Positions 1 to 12,548 are shown, counted from the stretch's first letter. The stretch is 64,000 nt of DNA from Adiantum capillus-veneris (GCA_014529385.2 CM043959.1:15758809-15822808), one strand, 5' to 3'. A program made the numbers and translations. The notes: generated by a model not told the origin, from the letters alone.

Positions 1-16
1 AACCACGTATATCGTG

Positions 17-20
<4 letters not shown>

Positions 21-96
<76 letters not shown>
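21..96. repeat. (CT)n microsatellite
   Basis: An uninterrupted CT dinucleotide tract of 38 units lies near the left edge. The next roughly 90 bases are also pyrimidine-rich. No gene is visible between here and base 190. Confidence 0.97.
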
Positions 97-99
<3 letters not shown>

Positions 100-189
100 C
101 TACTCTATAATCTCGTGTATATAAATCTGTCTCTCTCCATTAAGTAATCTACTCAATTATCTATTTAGCTACGTCTTATTTCCTAACAT

Positions 190-375
190 ACTAGTATTGG
201 TATAATTTTTTGGGACTGTTGGCCTGGGGTACCCTTGGTAAATAACCGCCTTGAATTCACTAGGGTAGTTTTTAGGTGGTACCTTAATGATACCTAACCC
301 TTGGTTAATAAATGAGTTATGGGTGGGCTACCTGGCTCTGTAAATGTTGTCTTCTTCTGCTTTATAACGTGGTGG

Positions 376-437
<62 letters not shown>

Positions 438-1230
438 ATTTTTAATTTTTTTTCTCTATCCTCACCTCTCTCTCTCTCGTTGCTGCACCATTTCCCTCTT
501 CAAGCCAGGCCCGCAATACGGCTATAAAGGAAGGTGGCTACTTGCTCCGAACCCTATAAAAAGTTTACATGCTCACTTAGCATTGGTGGTGTGTGTGAGT
601 ACTCGTGAGTAGTTGTCTATACATTAGGACTGTGAGGGATTTTCCTGCAAAGGGATAATGTTAAGTGTTGGATCTATGGCAAAGGGCATGGATAAGTAGG
701 CTATTGTGGAGCTTGAAGCTCTGACTTAATCTAAGGTGACTTGTGGTTTTGAAATGGAATTGTTGTCCGAACTGTTTGATGGGTTGTAATTCACTTGTTA
801 GTATGGTAATATTCCTCATGCTGTTGTATATATGGATCTTGGGCAAAATTGCTTAAAAGGGCCGAATGAATGTTTGATGATAGTTTTTTACTATTTGTCT
901 TTGAAAGCAATCTTGTTGGGTGACATCTATAACACGTGGGATACCCGTGCATCACCTGCATACGGTGCCAATACTAACTATATGTTGTGTTGTTTCCATG
1001 GGTGCAGGTGAGGGTTACCTTCTCAACTATGGTTTTCAAAGTTCCTTGGAGTGAAGATGTTGGACTAATACATCTTCAAGCTCTTACTCTATTGTACTTA
1101 TGTATAAGTCCGTTCTATACCATGAATGGTAATTATACCACCTTTTCACTGACATAGTTTCTAGTGTCTTTTGTAATTTGAAAGAATTCTTTGGTGTTTA
1201 TGTTATACTATTATTAGACCAAGGATACTA
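190..1230. repeat. Dispersed 1-kb repeat, first copy
   Basis: This stretch aligns almost throughout with 13150-13213 joined to 17059-18130; in the second copy C1 is inserted. Shared landmarks are a segment with GGTACCTTAATG, a CT-then-TA microsatellite, the block GGCTATAAAGGAAGGTGGC, and a block beginning GGGTGCAGGTGAGG (GGGTGCACGTGAGG in the second copy). The copies differ mainly in microsatellite length and scattered substitutions. I see no conserved reading frame. It may be a non-autonomous element or a segmental duplication; no terminal repeats were found that would decide. Confidence 0.8.
376..432. repeat. (CT)n(TA)n compound microsatellite
   Basis: A CT tract (376-397) runs directly into a TA tract (397-432). 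The same CT-TA junction is present and longer at 17215-17298 in the partner repeat, so the microsatellite was there before the duplication and expanded afterwards. Confidence 0.95.
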
Positions 1231-1559
1231 GTGATACTATTCAAAGACCTAGTTACTATATTATATCCCGCGGTGTTCATCCTTGAGAGTTGTTTCTAGG
1301 ACCGATACATGTGGGATGGGGTTTCTTCACACGACCCTTATAGGTTCTCCTAGTCGGTTGAAGGTTGAAGAAGCTACCAGTTCTTACTATTAGTCTTTTA
1401 TGCCAGTTATTAACATAAGTTTTTTGACAATGCATAGCTTAGCACTATCTCAAAGGTTAGATCTTCTTACTAAGCCTCTTTCTAAAGCCTCACTTCAAGC
1501 ACTCAGATGCATTCATGATCCTTTGACATTAGAACTAATAGCAGGATCTTCTACCGATC
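1231..1559. other. Non-coding spacer, nothing recognised
   Basis: AT-rich sequence between the 1-kb repeat and the 2.8-kb duplicated unit. No reading frame, RNA gene or repeat was recognised. Confidence 0.5.
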
Positions 1560-1757
1560 TATGAATGACAACCATACTTTTTTCAAACTGGCTGCCAAAG
1601 CTTTAAAACTCCTATAGGAGTAATGTCTTCCTTGAAGATAATATCAGATAGTGTGTTGATAAGATTGTTTGACACTTTTCAGGAACATTTTGACTTGGCA
1701 CATCTCTGCTAATGAATGCTTCCTACTCGACTTTTGTTACTCTCATCTACTTCACAA

Positions 1758-1815
1758 GGCAATAGGCCCATGCACAATGGGCCTACTGCCAGCCCATTGT
1801 GTATGGCGCCTAGGA
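1758..1815. other. Overlapping inverted repeats (copy A)
   Basis: A stem of 14 positions with one mismatch can form around TAGGCCCAT/ATGGGCCTA. Its right arm overlaps a second potential stem with the downstream CCCATTGTGTATGG. The same arrangement, with perfect arms, is at 5212-5262 in copy B. Function unknown. Confidence 0.6.
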
Positions 1816-1849
1816 TAGGGCGGGTACACACACACACACACATAGCATT

Positions 1850-2100
1850 AGTGTTGGTGCTGGTACTACTACTGATACTAGTAGTGGTACTACTACCCTA
1901 AAGGTACCTAAACCCCACACACACATATGGTACTAGTACTGGTAACTGGTGCTACTTGTGTATGGGTATTAGAGCTGGTACTGATACTAGTGCTACTTGT
2001 GTACATGTATTGGTACTATATTATACTAGACTCGTACTAGTCTAGTCATGTATTGGTACTAGTGCTACTTGTGTATTGGCGTTGGTACTGGTACTGTAAT
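1850..2100. repeat. Degenerate GGTACT-type minisatellite
   Basis: Imperfect units resembling GGTACTGGTGCTACTTGTGT recur with variable spacing. The same unit type is found at 12880-13140, outside the duplicated block. It is absent at the equivalent position of copy B, so it was gained by copy A or lost by copy B. Confidence 0.75.
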
Positions 2101-4410
2101 AAATTAGATGTGCTATAAAATCTCTCTCTCTCTATACACACACATACTTGGTCACAACATCTGACTAGGATAGCATCTGGAGGGGTTCTGATTGTGTCCT
2201 GAATCATTGTATCTGGCTAAAAATTATGACTTCCAACCATTTACACTCAAACTAGATTTGAGTGCTTGCCTTATGGGAGTTTACCTTATGCTTTACATAA
2301 TGATTACTGCTAACCTTTGCTACGGAGAACATAATGGCTAAGTAAAGCTATCCACTAGGCTGTTTCGGTAGCATAGTGCATCTAAAAACCTAACCCTGTG
2401 GGAATAGTCCCTTGTGGAAATAACCCTTCCCTATATGGCGTTTCCTAGCTTAAACCGCTGCGAGGTATTCTATGCAGTATCGGGGACCACCGATCCCCTT
2501 CCCCTTCTGATGATGTTGGTAGCTCGACGAGGCTTGTAGCTCTGAATTTTTATAATATCTCCTCCTCTTTAGGGCCCACTCACGATCCCGAGAAGGATTG
2601 CGCGCTGTGAATGGCTTGCAGGGAGTGGTTGTACCTAGCATGCTGTGACAACTACTGACACGCTTCTTTGACCCCTATATCAAGGTGAGGGGCTCTTCCC
2701 TTCACTTAGACTTGGTCTCCCCTGGCACTTTAAAGGAAATATTGGGATTGCTTCTGCTCACAGGTTATATATATTTTTTCTCAATGCTTAGATAATCCCT
2801 TGCTCTGTTGAGTGATTATAACATGTTTTCTTAAGAATATTCAAAGAACTATTCATTTGGAATTTTCTTTAGCTAAGGAAAATGGTATGATAACCTAGGT
2901 AATGATATTCACACATCAATAAAGGGTTTGTTTTGCTTCTTGCCTGGTATTGAGTGCATACATACTTACTCTAGTTTTTGTTGTTGTACTAAAAATTGGC
3001 ATCAATTCTAGACATATGATACTGATCTGGTTTTTTTATTACCTAAATGTGCTATGGTACGGTGATATGGGGGAGACTATTCTGACTTACAAAAAATTGG
3101 GTACTGCTATATTTAGACCGATGAGATGAATTCATAATATTGGCTAAACTTTTGCCCTATTTTGTGAGAAAGGCCTTTTTCAAGGGATGTTGTTTAACTG
3201 AAGCTTGGACACAATACAGGAAGCATGTGAAATTTTGGTAGTCTTTTTACCTAGGAAATACTAAATAAACTAGGTGTTTTCTTTTTGGGCTCCAGTCCTG
3301 CTCACTATACTTGAGAATTTACTCTATGAAGTAGTTACCTATCATGAAAACTTATGAGAAAATAGTGTTTTTTGCATAAACATGCTACCTATGGTGGGTA
3401 TGATGTTGAAAGCCTGGTGGTGGCGATGCTGGTTATGTTGCCATAGAATATATGTAAACATTCCAGATTTTGTACAAATCTGGTATTGATACTAATCTGA
3501 TTTTGATACTTGAACAATAGGTATTGATTTGGCTTTTTACTACCTGAGTACGGTAGGGTATTGTGATATGGGGGATATTGATCTGGTTTTTTACTACCTA
3601 AGTATGGTAGGGTAATGTGATATGGGGGAAACTATTTGCTATGACTAAACAAAAAATCTAACCTACAGCTGGTTGCTTGGATGTCTGGCTTAGATATGGC
3701 CCTTTTTTAACCTTATTCATATATATATATTCCACTACATTTGGTTCTTGGTGGTGGTGATGCCTTAAAGAATATATTAAACCATGCTTATTCTGGTTTT
3801 TTATTCTTTTCTACCTAGGATTTGGCTTATCCTATGATTCTGACCAACATATGCTTACTAATCAGGTTTTGATGCTTTTAATACCTGAACATATTACGAT
3901 GTTCTGATATGGAGAGTCTGTTTATCTGCAGAAAAATTGACCTTTAGCCTATTGCTGAATACTACTACCTGATGAGGTTATGATGTTATAAAGGGGGAGC
4001 CTGGTGGCCTTGACTTACAAACCGAGATTTGATCTTTATCTATGCTTCAATAGAAAAAAAATTAGGTTCTTGATATGTAGCCTAAAAATTGGTCAAATGA
4101 TAATCCTAGTTGATTATGGCCTTAAAGGGCTTGACCTCGAAGCATATTTTAAGATGAAGTTACAAAACTTAGCATTCCATGCAATATTTTTTTTGTACTT
4201 TACATAGAATGTTATGGATTAGTCAACATTTTTTTATAAAAAGAAGAAGTTAAAACATATGGAGAGACTCTGGTAGGAATATGATGTTTTTTAAAAAAGT
4301 TCCTTGACATTTTAATATATAGGACAGCGGCTAATTTAATAATGTTTAAGTTTGACATGGATAACACTGATAGATTCTTTGACGCCTACCATACGTAGCC
4401 AAGTCTAACA

Positions 4411-5039
4411 TATCTGTTGTCTTGACTATATGGATGCAGGTGAGAATTCTATCTTGGCTTAAAAAGGTTTAGCTTGTTGCAGTCCGAATCTAAAAACTCT
4501 TGATAATTCAATTGGGATAGTTCTGATACCTTTGTACAAACTCATTTGGAATGATACTTCATTCTTATTATGTTGTACAGTTATGAATCAAAGGCTGAGT
4601 TGTTTCTGTACTTATCTTTGCTAGACATCTTTAGCCAGTCGTCTTTTTGAACATCTTGTTCATTGGTGTGTATTTATTATAATTAAAACAGCTACACACA
4701 CCCCTAAACACTAGGCCCTCCCAGGCAACTGGGAGGAACAGGACACTGGCTTTGAATATTTTGTGTCTTTAGGCTTTGAGTGACCCACTATCTATAATTC
4801 CTTGACTGGTCGACAAGTGTTAGGTGGTCTCTCCTTGACTATAGACTGGATCCCTACTCACGACTATTGTAGTCTTTTTGGCTCATTCGGTTTTAAGTAG
4901 CAGGTTAATCCAATTCTACTCACCTATGCTTAAGCAAATTGTATTTTGACAATTACAGGAACATGCTACCTATTACACATCAGATGACTTTTTGGAACAA
5001 GAGGAAAATCTTGGCGTATATCATCTAAAGACTACTCGA
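4411..5039. other. Spacer between duplicated units
   Basis: Non-coding. Bases about 4550-4695 are closely repeated at 12545-12695, where they abut the broken end of G1. That shows this stretch originally also followed copy B. The remainder (4700-5040) matches nothing else seen in the window. Confidence 0.6.
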
Positions 5040-5211
5040 TGCCAACCAGACTTTCTCAAACTGGCTGATAAAGCCTTAAAACTCCTACAAGATTAATGTC
5101 TTGAAGACGATATCTAATATTGTATTCATACAGACAATTCTACCCTCTATAAGGGCACTCCAACTTGGCACTTCTATGTTAAAGGATCTTTTAAACTCAT
5201 CTTTCTGATGA

Positions 5212-5262
5212 GGCAGTAGGCCCATACACAATGGGCCTACTGCCAAAACCCATTGTGTATGG
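5212..5262. other. Mutually exclusive perfect 14-bp hairpins (copy B)
   Basis: GGCAGTAGGCCCAT (5212-5225) pairs perfectly with 5231-5244 across a 5-nt loop. CCATACACAATGGG (5222-5235) pairs perfectly with CCCATTGTGTATGG (5249-5262). The two stems share bases, so only one can form at a time. Both are kept in copy A with a single mismatch each. Confidence 0.65.
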
Positions 5263-7113
5263 CACCTGGGATAGGGAAGGTACACACACACACACTTGGT
5301 CACAACATCTGACTAAGGTAGCATCTGGAGGGGTTCTGATTGTGTCCTGAATCATTGTATCTGGCTAAAAAATATGGCTTCCAACCATTTACACTCAAAC
5401 TAGATTTGAGTTGTTGCCTTATGGGAGTTTACCTTATGCTTTACATAATGATTACTGCTAACCTTTGCTATGGAGAACACAATGGCTAAGTAAAGCTATC
5501 CACTAGGCTGTTTTGGTAGCAAAATCCTCTATAAATCTATCCCTATGGGAATAGTCCCTTGTGGAAATAACTCTTCCCTATATGGTGTTTATATGGCGTC
5601 TCCTAGCTTAAACCACTGCAAGGTATTCTATGCAATATCGGGGACCATCGACCTTTCCCCTTCTGATGATGTTGGCTTCCCGGCGAGGCTTGTAGCTCTG
5701 CATTTTCATAATATCTCCTCCTCTTTAGGGCCCGCTCAGGATCCCGAGGAGGATTGCGCACTATGAATGGCTTGCAGGGAGTGGTCATACCTGGCATGCT
5801 GTGACGACTACTGACATGCTTCTTTGACCCCTATATTAAGGTGAGGGGCTCTTCCGTTCACTTAGACTTGGTCTCCCCTGGCACTTTGAAGAAAATCTTG
5901 GGATTGCTTTTGCTCACAGGTTATATATATTTTTTCTCAATGCTTAGATAATCCCTTGCTCTGTTGAGTGATTATAACAGGTTTTTCTTAAGAATATTAA
6001 AAGAACTGTTCATTTGCAATTTTCTTTAGCTAAGGAAAATGGTGTGATAAAGGGTTTATTTTGCTTCTTGCCTGGTATTGAGTACATACATACTTACTCT
6101 AGTTTTTGTTGTTGTACTAAAAAATGGCATCAATTCTGACAGACATATGATACTGATCTAGTTTTTTTACTACCTAAATGTGCTATGGTATGGTGGGGGA
6201 GACTGTTTTGACTTACAAAAAATCGGGTACTGCTATATTTAGACTGATGAGATGAATTCCGAGATGAATTCCTAATACTGGCTAAACTCTTGCCCTATTT
6301 TGTAAGAAAGGCCTTTTTCAAGGGATGTTGTTTAACTGAAGCTTGGACACAATAGAGGAAGCAAGTGAAATTTTGCTGGTCTTTTTGACTGGAAAACACT
6401 AAATAATTTTTTATTTTTTTATTTTGGGCTCCAGTCTTGCTCCCTGTACTTGAGAATTTACTCTATGAAGTAGTTACCTATCATGAAAACTTATGAGAAA
6501 TTAGTGTTTTTTGCATAAACATGCTACCTATGGTGGGTATGATGTTGAAAGCCTAGTGGCGATGCTGGTTATGCTGCCATAGAATATATGTAAACATTCT
6601 GGGTTTTGATACTGATCTGATTTTGATACTTGAACAATAGATACTGATTTGGTTTTCTACTACCTGAGTATGGTAGGGTATTGTGATATGGGCGAAACTA
6701 TTTCCTTTGACTAAACAAAAAATCTAACCTACAGTTGGTTGCTTGGATGTCTGGCTTAGATCTGGTCCTTTTTTAACCTTATTCATATATATGTTCCACT
6801 ACATTTGGTTCTTGGTGGTGGTGTTGCCTTTAAAAATATATGTAAACCATGCTTATTCTGGTTCTTTATGCTTTTCTACCTAGGATTTGGCTTATCCTAT
6901 GATTCTGACCAACATATGGTTACTAATCAGGTTTTGATGCTTTTAATGCCTGTTGTGATATGGAGAGTCTATTTATCTGCAGAAAAACTTTCCTTTAGCC
7001 TATTGCTAAATACTGGTCCCTGATTAGGTTATGATGTTATAAAGGGGGAGCCTAGTGTCCTTGACTTACAAACTGAGATTTGATCTTTATCTATGCTTCA
7101 AGAAAAAAAATTA

Positions 7114-7442
7114 GCTATGTCTACAGCTCATTTTCTGGTCTTTAATCCTCGTCCCTGGATATGACTAGTCATTTTTTGGAAAAGACTCTACTCTCATTAG
7201 CTAGCTATTTTTGGGAATGGTTTGAGGTGGCATGCTTTCTGGCTGGCCCTAGCTCTGGCTCTGGCTTTGGCTCTGGCTGATACTTCTTTGGCTCTGGCTA
7301 ATACCTCTCTAGGTTTGGCTGGTACTTCTCTGGGCTGATGGTTCACCTATTACTTTAGTTTCAAAGGGAATTATTTATGGAATGTAGTATAATGCTGGTA
7401 AATATGCATAACCTGTTGAAAAATATAAGATGACTTAGTGAC
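7114..7442. other. Copy-B-specific insertion
   Basis: About 325 bases present in copy B and absent from copy A, which reads straight through at about 4063. It contains a short array of GGCTCTGGCT-like units (7248-7322). A short TTAG-like sequence borders both ends, which could be a small target duplication. No terminal inverted repeat was recognised. Confidence 0.45.
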
Positions 7443-7745
7443 TTTAGGTTCTTGATATCTGGCCTAAAAATTGGTCGAATGATAATCCTAGTTGATTCTG
7501 GCCTTGAAGGGCTTGACCTCGAAACATATTTTAAGATGAAGTTACAAAACTTAGCATTGCATGCAAGATTTTTTTCATACTTTACATAGAATGTTATGAA
7601 TTAGTCAACATTTTTTATAAAAAGAAGAAGTTAAAACATATGGAGAGACTCTAGAAGGAATATGATGTTTAAAAGAAAAATTCCTTGACATTTTAATACA
7701 TAGGACAGTAGCTAATCTAAGAGTAGCCTACCATATGTAGCCAAG

Positions 7746-9211
7746 TGTCATAAAATCTAATATCTAACCAACCCCGAATGATTTTCTCATGTTAACTGAT
7801 CATTTAATGTGGGATATTAAACGGGAACAAGGGTTAGAATATAGACTTGGGCTTATGGATCTATCTCAACACGGGGCCAATGGTAAAGGGGTCCAAATGA
7901 GAGGATGTCTGTCAAAGAGAAATGCTACCTAATGGAGCGTAAAGACCATAGGGTTAGCTTCATTAAGGACCTCCAAAAGTTAGTATTCAAAAGTCTTTGA
8001 CCTTAGGCAAATTGACCTTAGGCAAGCTAGGGCTAACGTTGAGGTGGGAATCCTACCCAAGCATGAGGTGCTTGTTGGCTTGCTAAGTTTTAGTGGGAAC
8101 TTTATCCAAAAGCTTGAGGTGTTTCTCACATGCTTAAATGATTAAAGTTCTTGAAGTATTCAATTCAAAGATAACTCTCAAGAGACATGAACGTGCCATG
8201 CTTGATTGAATAAGTCTTTGAAGTATTCCATTCAACCAAATGACTTAATAAGCATAAAACACACATGTTCAGATGATCCTCCACACGTGGCCCTCATGAT
8301 GTGTTTGAATGCTATTGGATAGGTTTTAAAGGGGTCCAATGAGAATTTAGATACATAAAAATAAATAATTAAGTTCTTTCTCTCAAAGAGGAAAAAGAGG
8401 ACTCATATCCAAAGGAAATAATAAAATAATACAAGAGAGAGAGAGAGAGAGAGAGAGGTGGACCAACCATGAGAGGGGGGGTATACTCTCCCACACACAC
8501 ACACACACACACATTCTCTCATTGTGTGTGGAGTGCAAAATGCAAGAGCTCCATATCCTTCTCCAAGTTTGTTGAGAAGTGGAGAGCCTACACCAACACT
8601 CTTGGCTATGGCATGCAAATCCAACCAAGAGCCATGCTTCAATGCTTAAGCTTTCCATCTTCTTCATCTTCATTACTATTCTATTATGCTATGCTAAGCA
8701 AGAAGAGTGATGATAAGTGAGGAACTATTTCTTTCTCCTATGGAATGTTTCTTCTTCCTCTTCCCTACCCTCATTCCTCGCTAGCTCTCTCCACCCTCGA
8801 AGGTGTTTGAGGCCTTGGGACTGAGGCTTGGGATAGTTAATTCTTTTTGCAAAGTTTATGTTAAGCTCGTGATGCATGAAGCTTTCCATCTTCATAGCAT
8901 CACCAAGGTCACAAGGAACACTAAGATTGTATTGTAACAAAGTCTCTCTTGATGGGAGAATCTATAATACAAACGCCTTTTGGAGGGGGGATCGGCTCCA
9001 AGTAAATCCGGTCCTCATCTATTGTCATGTTCTCTAATACTCTCTCTCTCTTGCAAAAGTATTGTTCATGCCAAGTTAATTACGTACTATGTTTATGTTG
9101 CTACCATGAGTTTAGTTCACACTCCATATTCTCAAAGGAATCTCACAAAAATGCTCACTGTAATTCTCTTAATTTCGCTATTCTCAAAGTTCATAGGCCA
9201 TTTCCATTACA
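7746..9211 (+). repeat. G1 5' LTR
   Basis: Starts TGTCATAAAATC and ends ATTACA directly before the primer-binding site. Its ends and internal blocks match sL1 (18163-19732) in inverse orientation; for example the block CCTTTTGGAGGGGGG with CGGCTCC appears in both. It contains a GA tract (8434-8457) and a CA tract (8492-8512). Small frames within it have no coding support. Confidence 0.88.
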
Positions 9212-9212
9212 T

Positions 9213-9224
9213 TGTTATCAGAGC
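9213..9224 (+). promoter_or_regulatory. G1 primer-binding site (tRNA-iMet type)
   Basis: TGTTATCAGAGC lies one base after the LTR end. It differs by one base from TGGTATCAGAGC, the standard complement of the initiator methionine tRNA 3' end used by many plant LTR elements. Confidence 0.85.
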
Positions 9225-9644
9225 ATTTGGTTTCTCTTTTCTTGCTTAAGAAGAGAGGTCCTTAAGTAGCCTATTAATGTTGTTTTGTTAATTATATTAG
9301 GGTAAGTGGGACTGGGATCTATTATCAATTTTGTTGAGCCCACTATGTGGGATATGGTGCACACCTTGGGAGCTTTGGTCTTAATAATGGAGTCTTCTTA
9401 GACTTGCCTACAGCTTTACCAATATTGAGCCATAAGAAGTCCGAAAGGAGCTATCCCTTGGCAACCTTGCTATGTTAGACCCATTCCACTACTCTCTATA
9501 ATTAACCGATTTGAGCCGTGGTGTAGATACTTAAGTGCATATTTTCAAAGGCTAAGAGGAGTAGCAACTAAGGTTTTGAATTGCCAAAGCATACACTAAG
9601 TAAACACATAAGTTTAGCTAACACACTATAACCAAGAGAGTAGA

Positions 9645-10990
9645 ATGAACATTGACAACTTTGATTTTTCACATGAAGGTGCTAATGATGATGCCCCCAT
9701 GTTTGTTAATTATCTTGTTACTAGGTTGCAACAAGCTATGGGCAACCCCGCTTTGCAAACCGAAGCTACTCAAGAACTTTGTGCTTATGGGATTTCCTTT
9801 CCTCTCCAAGAGGAGAGAGAGAGAGCTTAGGAGGCCTCTTGATGAGACCCCCAAAATAAGACTCTCTCCCATACGAGAGGAGAAATCCAAAGATCAAGAA
9901 AGTAATGAATCCCTAAGTTCCTCCGAAGATGTGGCTCCACGAAGAAGGCGGACTAAACGATTGCCAACTCCTCCTAAGGGGAAACGGTTAACCCATAGTC
10001 CTTCTCCTCGTCACTCCAAAAGGGAAGAGACGAAACAAAGAAAGAAAAAAGCAAGAAAGAGGTCACCCTCTTCTCCTTCTCTTCACCTTCCTCCTCTACC
10101 GATGAAAGCTATGGCTATTCTCCTAGAGAATACAAGAGGGGAGGACATCACAAATCTTACCCTGCATGGCGAAGGTCACAAAAGCTAAAGAACTTCAAAG
10201 AGGGAGGAAAGAGTATCTCTTTTCTCACCTATGATGGCACCTTTGGTGCTACCAACAAAGTATTGGCCTTCATCCAACAATTTGATGCGGCCTTTGGAGA
10301 CGAGGGCTTCACGGAGTCCTCCAAGCTACACCATGTAGCTATGCACTTCCAAAAATTGGCTCGTCAATGGTGGACTAGCCTTCGTGGCAACAATGAAGCC
10401 CCAAAGACATGGAAAACTCTACGAGTTTGCCTCATGAAGCAATTCCTTGCAAGCGATGCAAAGGACAAAGTGCTCACCGAACGGCAGAGTTTGAGACTTC
10501 TCTCTCATGAATCTATTCACAAATATGTGGACAAGTTTTGGGATTTACATCTCAAGGCTACTGTCTTTCAGAAGATAGACTTCACCAAGCAAAAGCAACA
10601 ATTATGTGCAGGATTACCTGAAGAGATGGCCGAGTATGTCAACTCTCAACGGCCTAGTTCTATCAACGAAGTAATCTACCATACCATGGTTGCTTCGCGC
10701 ATCAATTTCCAACAAGGGGCTAGACGGAATGTCAAGCCCATGGAAAATAAAGACAAAAGTGATGCAAACGGAAAAATTAATACCCAAAATTCTTCCCAAG
10801 GCCATTCCAACAACAACAACAACAACAATCGGTCCAAGGAGAAAGGAGTTTAAAAGGTAAAAATAAACTCTCTCCTGAAGAGCTTGAAACTTTTCGCAAG
10901 GATCACAAACGTTTTAAGTGTGGGGAGCAAGGACATGGTTATCGTTCTTGCCCCAAAGGAAATGCTCGCAATGAGACTCCTAGAGCTTCC
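9645..10990 (+). pseudogene. G1 gag (capsid plus zinc knuckle), broken
   Basis: The first ATG at 9645 opens a frame for about 60 codons; the frame then shifts (about 9720-10188) and returns at 10263-10853. The long middle block contains a retrotransposon capsid region with WWTSL and a VDKFWDLHLKA segment, as in the Retrotrans_gag family. Past a stop at 10851, a zinc-knuckle remnant FKCGEQGHGYRSCPK appears in another frame; its first cysteine is arginine (CGT instead of TGT). An Arg/Ser/Lys-rich stretch (9850-10090) may be the linker. Role by family: packages element RNA. Broken by at least two frameshifts. Confidence 0.82.
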
Positions 10991-11080
10991 ACTATCGAAG
11001 CTCCAAAAGAGGATGCTCATTGCAAAGGATCACCTCTCTCTTATGCTTGGGGAAAGGTAAGGGAGCATGATGCCTTCATC

Positions 11081-12547
11081 TTGTTTGACCCTGGCTCTAC
11101 TCACAACTTCATATCAACGGAGTTGGCCACCAAGTTGCGCATTCAAGCTTTTGAGATGGGAGATATTGTAACGGATGACACAACTTTCAAGGGACAGCAA
11201 GCCTCCGTTACTCCCTTGATTGGGAAGTTGAGGCTTCATGTCCAAATCTATGTCGACAAAGAAGATTTTTTCATCTCTCGTCTCCAACATGAGGATGCTA
11301 TCCTAGGGGCGCCATGGTTTGATTGCATGGCTGCCAACATGAAGTTCCCTGAAAGGAGAATCTACTTCACCTACAGAGGAAAGAACATGTATATAGATGC
11401 TAATGAGTCTGGTCATACTATATCACTTGTAAATCCACCAGCTTTTGATAAGTCAATGAAAAGCTCAATTTTTGCGTACATGATTTTTGTCAAAGAATCC
11501 ACTAATGACGCTAATGGTTTATCAAGTGAAAATGGTAGGAATCAAGAAGAGTTAGAATTGTGTAACTTTCTAAAAGGATTCCAAGATGTGTTCATCGATG
11601 TTATCCCTATGGACTTACCTCCAAAACGAGGGGATGATGACCATCAAATTGAGCTCCTATCAAGAAGCTCACCACCTAACAAGCCTCCTTATTGAGTTTC
11701 CCAAGCTCAATAAGAGGAGATTATGAGGCAAGTACAAGAATTGGTAGACAAAGGGATGGTGAGGCCTAGCTCCTCTCCCTTTTGTTCTCTAGTCCTTTTA
11801 TTGCAAAAGAAAGATGGTACATACCGCATGTGTGTGGACTATCGCCGCATACTAAACAATATCACTATCAAAAACAGATTTCCAGTACCTCGGGTAGAAG
11901 ATCTATTTGATAAGCTACAAGGCTCTACCTACTGCAGTAGGATTGACCTTAAAAGTGGCTATCATCAAATAATGATAGTGGAGGAAGATATCCTAAAGAC
12001 CGCATTTCGTACAACGTTTGGTCTTTATGAATATCTAGTCATGCCTTTTGGCTTGACCAATGCACCTGCCACATTCAATTGTTTGATGGAGAAAATATTT
12101 AGACCCTACCACAAGTTCACTGGAGTGTTCTTTGATGATATCATTGTCTACTCCAAGTCCTTGGAGGAACACAAGCAACATCTCCAAGTGATTTTTCAAG
12201 CATTGAGGGAGAACAAGCTTTTTCTCAACCAAAAGAAAAGCAAAATTTTCCTTCAAGAGATTCAATACTTAGGTCATATTATCTCTCAAGATGGTATCCG
12301 TATGGATCCATCGAAGTTAGAGGTAATAAAAGCATGGCCTAATCCAAGGAATCTACATGAGCTAAGAAGCTTTATTAGTATGTGTGCATACTATAGACGC
12401 TTCATAGCAAAATTTTCTCAAATAGCAGGACTATTACACGACTTAACCAAGAAGAACGTTAAGTATTCATGGACTGCTAAGGAGCAAAAATCTTTTTCCA
12501 AGCTCAAAGAGAAGCTTACCTCTCAACCAGTCCTCATGCTTCCGGAG
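11081..12547 (+). pseudogene. G1 pol: protease and reverse transcriptase, 3'-truncated
   Basis: One reading frame with two in-frame stops (11693-11695 and 11711-11713). The protease has LFDPGSTHNFIS as active-site region, with Pro where retropepsins usually carry Thr or Ser, as in G4. RT follows with [28 protein letters not shown] and the catalytic FFDDIIVYS, then the LGHIIS and YYRRFI segments of the connection region. Coding sequence ends at LMLPE, just before RNase H would start, because the rest is deleted at about 12548. It cannot make a functional polymerase set. Confidence 0.9.
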
Positions 12548-12548
12548 T

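Larger units (their letters stand above)
1560..4410. repeat. Tandem segmental duplication, copy A
   Basis: Aligns colinearly with 5040-7745. Shared blocks include an inverted-repeat cluster near 1758-1815, the block CATCTGGAGGGGTTCTGATT, a segment with GGGGAGACTATT, and the terminal CCTACCAT-CGTAGCCAAG type ending. Copy A carries an extra GGTACT-type minisatellite (about 1850-2100) and a second unit of a roughly 60-bp internal repeat near 3540-3640. Copy B carries an extra roughly 325-bp block (7114-7442). Short frames in the two copies encode similar peptides, but these follow from the DNA similarity and match no family I know. Confidence 0.85.
5040..7745. repeat. Tandem segmental duplication, copy B
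   Basis: Colinear partner of 1560-4410. It ends at the 5' LTR of G1 within the sequence CCAAG, which in copy A continues into bases after 4403. The G1 insertion therefore interrupts this copy. Internal differences are an extra block at about 7114-7442 and loss of the minisatellite present in copy A. Confidence 0.85.
7746..12548 (+). mobile_element. G1: Ty3/gypsy LTR retrotransposon, 3'-truncated
   Basis: Order is 5' LTR, primer-binding site, gag, protease, reverse transcriptase, all on the plus strand. RNase H, integrase and the 3' LTR are missing. The element stops inside pol at a junction where GGAGTGATACTT of G1 meets sequence that reads GGAATGATACTT at 4549 in the intact flank. Element end and about 146 bases of flank were therefore deleted together, with short homology at the break. 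Protease and RT motifs are closest to those of G4. Stops and frameshifts interrupt gag and pol, so it is dead. Confidence 0.9.

Noticed and set aside
2450-5797. Similar short minus-strand frames at 2450-2641 and 5603-5797 as a possible conserved gene
   Set aside because: Similarity follows from the DNA duplication; the frames are short and no domain is recognised.
9213-9224. tRNA gene fragment at the TGTTATCAGAGC site
   Set aside because: Only the primer-binding match directly after an LTR; no cloverleaf sequence around it.
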